Origin: Solirubrobacterales bacterium
GTDB lineage: Bacteria; Actinomycetota; Thermoleophilia; Solirubrobacterales; Solirubrobacteraceae
DNA: 21,692 nt
Assembly: GCA_026392325.1 (NCBI GenBank)
Contig: JAPLCH010000100.1
Coordinates: 3,458 to 25,149, forward strand
Reading direction: 5' to 3'
Made by a program: the position numbers and the translations under genes. Of this stretch, positions 15,153 to 21,692 are shown one piece after another. How positions within the stretch are numbered: position 1 is the first letter of the stretch; the number at the start of each line of letters is the position of its first letter. The notes beneath the pieces were generated by a model that was given only the letters and a program-made list of their open reading frames with translations, made no database searches and was not told the origin of the DNA.

Positions 15153-15422
15153 GTGCGCAGTTCTGACCTTCCCAATACTCCGACCAGGCTCGTGACCACT
15201 CCTTTGGCGCAGTCGGTGGGACTCGCCTTCGTCTGTTTCATGTTTGCGGCATTGGTGGAAGGAACACACCCGGGGGAGGCAGCTGTTGCCGCAACTGCGA
15301 TTGTCGGAACCGCCGGGCCCGGTGGGTCAACCTCGCTTGCGGGCGAGCTGAATTCCACCACCGCAGCACTTCGCGCACTACTCGGCAGCCTGTTCCGCGT
15401 GCCCGCTCGACTTCTGGGCTGA
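15153..15422 (+). CDS. Possible small membrane-associated protein
   Basis: An 89-residue frame from GTG 15153; GTG 15192 would give 76. It holds one hydrophobic stretch, LAQSVGLAFVCFMFAALV, then a Gly/Ala-rich region and a basic end. No family is recognised and there is no Shine-Dalgarno sequence. The opposite strand is open over much of the same region (15002-15361). It is the only candidate in the 371-bp stretch between the HdeD-family gene and the next CDS (15101-15471), where I otherwise see nothing. Treat as doubtful. Confidence 0.28.
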   Translation: MRSSDLPNTPTRLVTTPLAQSVGLAFVCFMFAALVEGTHPGEAAVAATAIVGTAGPGGSTSLAGELNSTTAALRALLGSLFRVPARLLG

Positions 15423-15471
15423 ACGCTGCAGGGGCAGGAGTCGCGCTGCCTTTGGCGAAACGCGTCCCCTA

Positions 15472-16779
15472 GTGCAGGATCGTCTCCTCAAGGAAAAACT
15501 TCGCGCCTTCTGCCTGGAGGCTGCTCACCAATTGGCGTTTGACGCGGCCAACGGTGCCGATGTCCCACACGAACTTGTGGATGCGGGCTCGGGAGATGGG
15601 GCGCACCAACCGCTCTGGTGTTACCGAACCCTGACCGGCGAGTTCATCCGCCAGCAGCATGCTTCGCTGACGATGCTTGCGAGTTATCTCCCAGCGGCTC
15701 TGGCAGTAGAAGGGCTTGACTCACTGGACGAATGGCTTCTTGCCCGAGGAGAGCAGCATGTGCCAACCGCCCAGCGCAGCCGCGCCGAGGCAACCCTCCG
15801 CGTCTTCCTTGCCGAAGTCCTTGGCGACAGCAACACCATCGAATATGACGAGGCGAGCTTCCAGACTGCGTGGACTCCTTTTGAGGCTGTCACCGTTGCC
15901 GGCCTGACACACACTCTTCTCGCGGCTCCAATCCACGGGATGAGCCTTGAGTCACCAGAGATTGAGATTGAGGCAGGCATGATGTTGGTTTCTCCGGATT
16001 CGATCGAGGCGGAGGGTCTGCCAGGTGACATTTTCCGTGGAGAGGGACTTCCTGTTGTGGCAGCCGTTGTCGCAGTTGAGAGCAACCGGCCGGAAACTCT
16101 TGCCGCAGCGCGCCACAGACTTCGCAAGCTTGTTTGCGCACTTCGCCTGTTCGGTGATGCAAGCCCGGCGATGGGTGGCGCCGCGCGACTTCAGGTCGAG
16201 CGTGGTCCATGGCAGGTCATGGGACTTGAGGGCTCCGGGTCAGCAAGGGCTGAGCTCTTCGTGCCAGTTGCCCATGAGGCTGAACTGAAGCAGTTCTGTG
16301 GAGAGATAAGTAATCGCTGGCCTCGCGGCGGCGAGATCGCCTGGGCCCTGCGCCGGCACGAGTACGGCTGTGACCGCATGCACCACCTTGACGGGCTCTC
16401 AGACCACCTTCTGGCCCTGCGCGCGCTGCTTGAGCCAGAAGGCCCTGCGAGTGGCCGGTTGAACGACAGGCTTGCCGCATTGTGCGCAGAGCCTGCCGAC
16501 CGCGCCCGCCTTGCGGAACGCACCGCACGAGCAGCAGCGCTTGAGCGCAGTGTCCTTGGAGGCCTCTCAAATCGGGAAACCGAATCGGACCAGCTGTGTC
16601 ACGAACTTGAAATGCACCTTCGGGCGTTGCTGCGTGATGTCGTTTGTGGACATTTGGACAGCGACCTGGTGACGCTTGCGGACACGATTCTGGCTGAGGC
16701 TGCCGGAGTTGCTTTGCCAAACACGACGCGCAACCGGCGTGGCTTTGGTGATCCGGACGGCATCGCCCGGGCCGCCTAG
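15472..16779 (+). CDS. Protein of unknown function, 435 residues
   Basis: I do not recognise this protein. It starts at GTG 15472 and has no signal peptide or convincing membrane helix. It looks alpha-rich: an N-terminal helical part (about 1-130), a mixed middle with beta-like stretches (EIEIEAGMMLVSPDSIEAEG, LPVVAAVVAVESN, RLQVERGPWQVMGLEG, ARAELFVPV), then long helices rich in Arg, Ala, Leu and Glu (300-410) and a charged tail. Frequent Leu/Ala heptads suggest coiled-coil or helical-bundle packing. It ends 17 bp from the convergent end of the ArsA-family gene with no room for a separate terminator. Even, protein-like composition over its full length supports a real gene; the function cannot be stated. 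Confidence 0.72.
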   Translation: MQDRLLKEKLRAFCLEAAHQLAFDAANGADVPHELVDAGSGDGAHQPLWCYRTLTGEFIRQQHASLTMLASYLPAALAVEGLDSLDEWLLARGEQHVPTAQRSRAEATLRVFLAEVLGDSNTIEYDEASFQTAWTPFEAVTVAGLTHTLLAAPIHGMSLESPEIEIEAGMMLVSPDSIEAEGLPGDIFRGEGLPVVAAVVAVESNRPETLAAARHRLRKLVCALRLFGDASPAMGGAARLQVERGPWQVMGLEGSGSARAELFVPVAHEAELKQFCGEISNRWPRGGEIAWALRRHEYGCDRMHHLDGLSDHLLALRALLEPEGPASGRLNDRLAALCAEPADRARLAERTARAAALERSVLGGLSNRETESDQLCHELEMHLRALLRDVVCGHLDSDLVTLADTILAEAAGVALPNTTRNRRGFGDPDGIARAA

Positions 16780-16796
16780 TCACTTCCCGCTGATCC

Positions 16797-17957
16797 TCAG
16801 TCTGAGAAAACTTCCGCTGCGATTCGGGCTAGGCCCTGAATGTCGTGAACCTCACCATGGAGGCGTTCAACGACGGCAAGTCGTTCGGGCTTGAGTGAGG
16901 CTGTGATGCCAGTCAACCCCGAGCGGTCGCGGTCGGCCGACTTGCGTGCGGTATCCACCGCATCGGCGAGTTGTGTGGAGAGTTCCTCTCCGAGTGCCTC
17001 CCGCACCTCTTTGGTTCGGACCGCCTTGCGCTTGATGTTCGGGTCCGCATTGACCTGGTTGACGATCAGTGCGCTCAACGGGCGTCCGTCATCCGCAAGG
17101 CGGTTAGCCAGATAGGTGGCTTCTGCAAGAGGGGTTTCTTCGCCTGTTGTGACAATCACGAAGACGGTGCGAGAGTCTGCCAAGAGCGCCGCTACGCCCC
17201 GAGCACGTTCCGTGAAGCCGTCAACCATGCCGCTGATTGCGCTGAAGAAGTCAGCCAGGTCAGAGAAGAGGTCAACGCCGGTGAAGCGCTTCATCACTCC
17301 CATCAGGATTCCTGTTCCACCCCCGGCGATCCTCAAGCCGACGGTTGCGGGCTTCATCACGACCTGCATTGCCCGGCCGTCAAAGAACCTTGAAAGTCGA
17401 GCTGGCGCATCAAGGAAGTCAAGGGCGTTACGGGATGGGGGAGTGTCAAGGACGATCAGATCAAAGTTTCCCTCTGACTCAAGTTCATAAAGCTTGGCTA
17501 CTGCCGTGAATTCCTGGGCGCCAGCGACGGCACCGGAGAGTTCGCGGTAGATCCGGTTGTCTAGGACCTGTTGCCTGCTGCTTGCATCGGGAGAGAGTCC
17601 TGTGATCAGGTCGTCGAAGGTGCGCTTTGGATCCAGTGCCATTGCCCAGAGCTCGCCGCCTTGCTCAACTTTGACTCCGCCCTTGGCGAGCCGAGCGTTT
17701 TCGACACGGTGAGGTGTGTTGTCCAGACTTTCAAGCCCCAATGCGGAGGCGAGTCGTTTGGCCGGGTCAATGGTGACAACGGCCACGCGAAGTCCCGAAC
17801 GCGCCATCTCCATGGCAAGCGCGGCGGAAACAGTTGTCTTGCCCACTCCGCCCGGACCAGCGACCACGCAGACTCTTGCCTCGGAGAGCATGGATGCAAT
17901 CTGCCCGCTAGTTGCGACCTTTTGCTGCTTTTTGGGTGTCCTTTTTGATCCGACCAC
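16797..17957 (-). CDS. ArsA-family ATPase
   Basis: 386 residues of the ArsA/Get3 branch of SIMIBI ATPases. It has VVAGPGGVGKTTVSAALA (Walker A, GPGGVGKTT at 34-42), VAVVTIDPAKRLASALGL (switch I region, about 58-74), and FDLIVLDTPPSRNALDFLDAP (Walker B/switch II, about 165-185). It is a single ATPase domain, not the duplicated form of arsenite-pump ArsA. The only cysteine is Cys30, so the zinc CxxC of eukaryotic Get3 and the arsenite-binding cysteines are missing. No ArsB, ArsR or ArsD is nearby, so arsenic export is not supported. Actinobacteria carry such proteins with poorly known, perhaps protein-targeting, roles. GTG 17957 is the start. The gene is divergent from the ParA gene. Confidence 0.88.
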   Translation of the reverse strand: MVGSKRTPKKQQKVATSGQIASMLSEARVCVVAGPGGVGKTTVSAALAMEMARSGLRVAVVTIDPAKRLASALGLESLDNTPHRVENARLAKGGVKVEQGGELWAMALDPKRTFDDLITGLSPDASSRQQVLDNRIYRELSGAVAGAQEFTAVAKLYELESEGNFDLIVLDTPPSRNALDFLDAPARLSRFFDGRAMQVVMKPATVGLRIAGGGTGILMGVMKRFTGVDLFSDLADFFSAISGMVDGFTERARGVAALLADSRTVFVIVTTGEETPLAEATYLANRLADDGRPLSALIVNQVNADPNIKRKAVRTKEVREALGEELSTQLADAVDTARKSADRDRSGLTGITASLKPERLAVVERLHGEVHDIQGLARIAAEVFSD

Positions 17958-18092
17958 TTACCCCGCTAGCGTAGTCGTCCAGTGACTCGTCGGCTCTTTC
18001 GAAAGAAGTCGGGAAGGAATCCCGCCGATTCGGGCGAAATACCCCGCCTAGTGGACTACGACGGCTCAAACACCCGAATGGGGGATGCAGCA
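17958..18092. promoter_or_regulatory. Shared divergent promoter region of ArsA-family and ParA genes
   Basis: 135 bp between GTG 17957 (leftward) and ATG 18093 (rightward), short enough for the two promoters to share control sites. It contains a small hairpin CGGGA-N5-TCCCG (18010-18024). On the minus strand TACGCT lies 10 nt before the ArsA GTG. On the plus strand GGGGGA just upstream of ATG 18093 is a likely ribosome binding site. The ParA frame is open back to GTG 17982. Confidence 0.35.
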
Positions 18093-19187
18093 ATGGCTCA
18101 ACCCGACGCCAATCAGGCAAATCTGGCACCAGAGGAAACTTCGGTGACGGCGCCTACTGCTGCCGTACCGCAGCCCTCGACAACCGACATCGCGCCGGCG
18201 GAGGCCGTGCAGGCTCAACCGGTTCCTGTTGTTGAACCCGAAGCACCCAAGCTTTCCGCCTCATCACTGATCGGTCAGGCACCTCGCCAGGCTGAGGTTC
18301 AAGTACCAGTCGCTCCCGTTCCAGTTCCAGCAGCAGCGGAACCGGCACCTCAGGTTGCTGAGCCCATCGCCGCTCCGGCTCCGGTTGCCCGTGCGCATTC
18401 GCCATTCATTCCGATCAACTCGGCTCCGCTTGGTGACATGCAGGTCATAGTGCTCGCCAACCAGAAGGGTGGCGTTGCCAAGACCACGACGACGCTGAAC
18501 CTGGCTGTTGCATTTGCGGAGTCAGGCCATCGCGTTCTTTGCGTTGACCTTGACCCCCAGGCAAATCTGTCGGTCAGCCAAGGACTGCCGGACGACCTTC
18601 CAGAGTCCATGTACAACGTGCTCCTCGGGCAAATCCCGCTGAGCCAGGTCATTCACAAGCGTGAAGTTGACGTGGCAGTCTCCTCAATTGATGTTGCCGG
18701 CGCAGAGCTCGCTCTGTCTTCAACCATCGGACGCGAGCGCGCCCTCCAGCGTGCACTTTCGACCGTCAAGGACGACTACGACTTTGTCTTCATTGACACG
18801 CCACCAAGCCTTGGCCTGTTGACGATCAATGCTTTCACCGCTGCACACCGGGTCATCGTGCCCGTTCAGTGTGAGTACCTTTCCATGCGGGGACTCCTCC
18901 AGTTGGAAAACACCCTTCAGATGGTGCGCGAAAACCTCAACCCTTCAGTTCGAATTCAGGGCATTGTTCAGACAATGGTTGACGCTCGCACGCTTCACGC
19001 CCAGGAGGCAATTGAGCTGCTCGAGGAGAACTTCAGTGGCCGGGTCTTCCGGTCACGCATCAACCGCACCGTGCGTTTTGCAGAGGCGCCAGTTGAAGGA
19101 ATGTCGATCATGAAATATGAACCCAAAGGCGCGGCGGCACAGTCGTACCGCGACTTGGCAAAGGAAGTGATGGAGTATGTCCAATAG
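18093..19187 (+). CDS. ParA/Soj-type ATPase with disordered N-terminal extension
   Basis: 364 residues from ATG 18093 (GGGGGA about 8 nt upstream). Residues 1-113 are an Ala/Pro/Val/Glu/Gln-rich low-complexity segment. Residues 116-364 are a complete ParA domain of the usual 250 residues: MQVIVLANQKGGVAKTTTTLNL with the deviant Walker A KGGVAKTT (125-132), VDLDPQANLS (151-160), DFVFIDTPPSLGLLT (Walker B), and PVQCEYLSMRGLLQLENTL. The DLDPQ signature and the ending SYRDLAKEVMEYVQ point to Soj/ParA rather than MinD, whose membrane helix is lacking. ParA dimers bind DNA and move cargo when stimulated by a partner, usually ParB; no parB is in the window. The 3' end overlaps ftsZ by 11 nt. GTG 17982 (401 residues) and ATG 18438 (domain only) are other possible starts. 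Confidence 0.85.
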   Translation: MAQPDANQANLAPEETSVTAPTAAVPQPSTTDIAPAEAVQAQPVPVVEPEAPKLSASSLIGQAPRQAEVQVPVAPVPVPAAAEPAPQVAEPIAAPAPVARAHSPFIPINSAPLGDMQVIVLANQKGGVAKTTTTLNLAVAFAESGHRVLCVDLDPQANLSVSQGLPDDLPESMYNVLLGQIPLSQVIHKREVDVAVSSIDVAGAELALSSTIGRERALQRALSTVKDDYDFVFIDTPPSLGLLTINAFTAAHRVIVPVQCEYLSMRGLLQLENTLQMVRENLNPSVRIQGIVQTMVDARTLHAQEAIELLEENFSGRVFRSRINRTVRFAEAPVEGMSIMKYEPKGAAAQSYRDLAKEVMEYVQ

Positions 19188-20475
19188 GAAGCGGTCCAGC
19201 ATGCGCGAGGGCCCATTGGCCTCACTTTTCCGCAACACCGAGTCGGAGCCCATTCCAGAGCAGACCGATGCTCAAACTCGCGCTGCTGACGCACAGGTCG
19301 CAGACCAGCGTGCGGGCGAGCCTCAGGATGCTCCAGCCACAGTTGCTCCGGCAACCCGTTCCGCGGCGCCCGTTCATCATCCAGAGCCGACGGCAGCTGA
19401 CCTAAACAACGGCAGCCCACTGATCCTTGTGGTTGGCGTCGGTGGGGCAGGCGTCAACGCAGTCGACCGCATGGTCGAAGCTGGCGTTCAGGGCGTTCAC
19501 TTCATCGCAGTCAACACTGATGTTCAATCACTCCAGAAGTCCACTGCAGATCACACGCTTCACATTGGCGAAGAGGTCACTCGTGGACTTGGCTCCGGCT
19601 CCGACCCAGAAGTGGGACGCCGCGCAGCAATGGACGACCACGATGAGATCAAGGCTGCGCTCCGCGGAGCCGACATGGTCTTCGTTGCAGTCGGCTCGGG
19701 CGGCGGCACCGGAACCGGTGCAGCCCCAGTTGTTGCTCGCATTGCCCGTGAATCCGGTGCGCTTGTTGTTGGCATCGTCACGCGCCCATTCTCCTTTGAG
19801 GGAAGTCGCCGAAGCAAAGCTGCAGATGCCGGAGTTGAGGCTCTTGGCGCTGAGGTTGACACGCTCATTGTTGTTCCAAACAACAAGCTGCTTGAAGTAC
19901 TTGAGCGCGACACGTCAATGGTTGACGCGTTCCGCGTGGCAGACGATGTTCTTCGTCAAGGCGTGCAGGGCATCAGTGACCTGGTGACTCTTCCAGGGCT
20001 GATCAACCTCGACTTTGCTGATGTGCGCACGATCATGACCGATGCTGGTTCTGCCCTTCTTGGCATTGGCATGGGGTCAGGCGAGCGGCGGGCACTTGAT
20101 GCTGCAGAAGCTGCCATCAGCTCTCCACTGCTTGAAACGAGTGTTGAAGGTGCCAAGTCGATTCTTCTTTCCGTTACTGGCGGAAGCGACATTGCGCTTT
20201 GGGAAGTTAACGAGGCAGCGAAGGTTGTTGCCGACGCTGCTCACCCAGAGGCGAACATCATCTTCGGCGCAATGGTCGACGACACTCTCGGTGACCAGGT
20301 TTGGGTCACGGTTGTAGCGACCGGCTATGCCAATGAGCGCGCTGCGCGTAAAGCCCGCAGGGATGTAGCAGCAGCATTGGGCGAGCCTACGGGCGAGATG
20401 CGCGTTGAACGACGCAGGCCTTCCCGAAGCGGTGGCGATGACCTTGACGTACCCGAGTTCCTCTCGGGTCGGTAG
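19177..20475 (+). CDS. ftsZ: Cell division protein FtsZ with N-terminal extension
   Basis: 432 residues. FtsZ is the tubulin-like GTPase that forms the division ring. Core motifs: VVGVGGAGVNAV (85-96), FIAVNTD (109-115), the tubulin signature GSGGGTGTGAAPVV (173-186), VVPNNKLLEVL, and the catalytic T7 loop INLDFADVRTIM (276-287). It ends in the conserved tail peptide DDLDVPEFLSGR (421-432), which in other bacteria binds FtsA, SepF or ZipA-like anchors. Unusually, residues 1-80 are a disordered Ala/Glu/Gln/Pro-rich extension, whereas most FtsZ start about 10 residues before the GGAG loop, and the usual C-terminal linker is short (about 35 residues). ATG 19177 overlaps parA by 11 nt; ATG 19201, with GGAAG upstream, is a second option. 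Translational coupling to parA is likely. Confidence 0.95.
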   Translation: MSNRKRSSMREGPLASLFRNTESEPIPEQTDAQTRAADAQVADQRAGEPQDAPATVAPATRSAAPVHHPEPTAADLNNGSPLILVVGVGGAGVNAVDRMVEAGVQGVHFIAVNTDVQSLQKSTADHTLHIGEEVTRGLGSGSDPEVGRRAAMDDHDEIKAALRGADMVFVAVGSGGGTGTGAAPVVARIARESGALVVGIVTRPFSFEGSRRSKAADAGVEALGAEVDTLIVVPNNKLLEVLERDTSMVDAFRVADDVLRQGVQGISDLVTLPGLINLDFADVRTIMTDAGSALLGIGMGSGERRALDAAEAAISSPLLETSVEGAKSILLSVTGGSDIALWEVNEAAKVVADAAHPEANIIFGAMVDDTLGDQVWVTVVATGYANERAARKARRDVAAALGEPTGEMRVERRRPSRSGGDDLDVPEFLSGR

Positions 20476-20499
20476 GCAGAACCAGCCCCCGCAGCGCTG

Positions 20500-21692
20500 A
20501 TGGCGCGCGGAGTAACAGCAGCAGGTCATCCCGTCTCAGCCGAGGCGGGAGCACAGGCTTTCAAGGCTGGGGGCAACGCTGTTGACGCGGCCGTAGCTGC
20601 GGTCCTTGCGTCGTTTGCCGCCGAGCCACTTCTGACCGGCCTTGGAGCTGGGGGTTTGATGATGATCGCGGAGCCTGACGGCAAGGCGACCTGCCTTGAC
20701 TTCTTCGTTGAAGCGCCTGGCCGGGGCGCGGATCATTCACAACGTGCGGATCTCCTCCCATGGCAGGTCGACTTTGGTGATGCCACACAGGTGTTCAACG
20801 CCGGCCCGGCAAGCGCGGGAACTTACGGAACTGCGGCTGGATTGACACTGGCGTCTGAACGGTTCGGGCGCCTTCCGCTGGCTGCGCTCACGGGCCCGGC
20901 CGCTGCGCTTGCACGCGACGGAGTGGACGTAACTGCAGAGATGGCCTACCTCTTCCAGATTCTCGACGGGATCATTACCTCGACGCCAGAGGCGGCAGCG
21001 ATCTTCGCCCCCGGGGGAAGGGTCCTAAAGCAGGGAGACAGGCTGCTCAACCCCGAGCTTGGCGATGCGTTTGATGTACTCGGGGCCGAAGGGGCCGAAC
21101 CTTTCTTCACTGGAAGACTTGGCCAGCTGGTCGCTGATTGGCTTCAAGAGCGGGGCGGGCTGATCACCAATGAGGACCTTGCCGAATATGAGGTTGCTGA
21201 ACGCGAGCCGTTGTCAACGCCATACCGCGGACGCAATGTCCTGACTACGCCGCCGCCGTCGGCTGGGGGAACTCTGATCGCTCTGGCGTTGTCACGCCTT
21301 GGGGAGAAGCTTGGCATTCCAGAGCCGGCGGCCCTGATTGCAGCAATGGAAGAGGCGCAGGACGCGCGCACCGTTGAGTTCCTGGAACAGGTTCCTCGGG
21401 GCGAGGCTCGGCTCAACCACCCATGTCAGCACCCTTGACTCCGACGGCCTTGCCTGCTCTGTCACCTGCTCGAACGGGTCCAGCTCGGGGGTTGTAGTGC
21501 CAGGGACTGGCATTCACCTGAACAACATGGTGGGAGAACAGGACCTGAACCCACACGGCTTTCACAAGCACCCTCCAGGGCGCCGACTGCCGAGCATGAT
21601 GACGCCGACGATCGTCGTCGAGGAGAGCGGGCCACGGCTGGCCGTGGGAAGCGCCGGATCGAATCGCATCCGCTCCGCGATAGTCCAGACCA
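20500..21692 (+). CDS. ggt: Gamma-glutamyltransferase, frameshifted and cut by the window end
   Basis: A member of the gamma-glutamyltranspeptidase family, Ntn hydrolases that cleave or transfer the gamma-glutamyl group of glutathione-like compounds after self-processing. The first frame (20500-21438, 312 residues) has the large-subunit motifs AEAGAQAFKAGGNAVDAAVAAVLAS, GLGAGGLMMI and LTTPPPSAGGTLI. It then runs out of frame in PRGEARLN and stops at 21438. The +1 frame picks up exactly at ARLGSTTHVSTLDSDGLACSVT, GTGIHLNNMVGEQDLNP and PSMMTPTIVV, the catalytic small subunit, and stays open to the window edge. Catalytic Thr is encoded at 21416-21418. One extra G in the run at 21398-21401 explains the break. 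No obvious signal peptide. It starts 24 nt after ftsZ, so it may be co-transcribed. Confidence 0.88.

Noticed and set aside
15002..15361. Minus-strand open frame of 119 codons overlapping the HdeD-family 3' end
   Set aside because: Its product is the antisense of the membrane helices in part and has no motif; it looks like a shadow.
16796..16806. Palindrome CTCAGTCTGAG at the end of the ArsA-family gene as a terminator
   Set aside because: The one-base loop cannot form a stable hairpin, and it lies mostly within coding sequence.
16797..17957. Arsenite efflux pump component
   Set aside because: The ATPase domain is ArsA-like, but it is single, lacks the metal-binding cysteines, and no other ars gene is near.
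18093..19187. MinD rather than ParA
   Set aside because: The DLDPQ signature and Soj-like ending, with no C-terminal amphipathic membrane helix, fit ParA/Soj better.
1..21692. tRNA, rRNA, CRISPR array, IS element or prophage
   Set aside because: No repeat-spacer pattern, transposase, integrase, or recognisable tRNA-like sequence was seen in the gaps; a tRNA scan was not possible here.

Overview
This is a gene-dense chromosomal stretch, about 60% GC by eye, that looks like a high-GC Gram-positive bacterium of the Actinomycetota, most plausibly Thermoleophilia/Solirubrobacterales. The pointers are an F420-type luciferase-family oxidoreductase, a MerR regulator fused to a DICT domain, a class II (GlpX) fructose bisphosphatase, a short RpoD-type sigma factor, and many genes without a Shine-Dalgarno sequence that look leaderless. 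The lineage is inferred from gene content, not proved. I see no tRNA, rRNA, insertion sequence, prophage or CRISPR array.

Layout. 17-991 (-) is an F420-dependent oxidoreductase, divergent from a small GIY-YIG-like protein (1046-1531, +). That gene converges, across a hairpin, on a large secreted HELGH metalloprotease (1636-4056, -). Central carbon genes follow on the + strand: a ROK sugar kinase without the usual zinc cysteines (4192-5139) and glpX (5175-6173). Next come two tandem paralogous polytopic membrane proteins resembling GT-C glycosyltransferases (6218-7765 and 7762-9276), joined by an ATGA overlap. A conserved-looking protein of unknown function (9322-9933, -) is divergent from a MerR-DICT regulator (10024-10869, +). 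A minus-strand group then holds a small hypothetical gene, a secreted RlpA-like double-psi beta-barrel protein and moeA. moeA is broken by an exact 16-bp tandem duplication.

The right half carries housekeeping and cell-division genes: the principal sigma factor (13298-14398), an HdeD/DUF308 membrane protein with a good promoter and ribosome binding site (14531-15100), an unrecognised 435-residue protein (15472-16779), an ArsA-family ATPase (16797-17957, -), and, divergent from it, a ParA-type ATPase whose 3' end overlaps the start of ftsZ (18093-20475). A gamma-glutamyltransferase (20500 to the window edge) follows ftsZ and carries an apparent +1 frameshift just before its catalytic threonine.

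The most interesting point is the ParA-FtsZ gene pair. Both proteins have long, disordered Ala/Pro/Glu-rich N-terminal extensions, and no ParB is in sight. This suggests, but does not show, a ParA-type system dedicated to placing the Z ring, comparable in idea to MipZ or PomZ. The two disrupted genes (moeA and the gamma-glutamyltransferase) should be checked against reads before being taken as biology.
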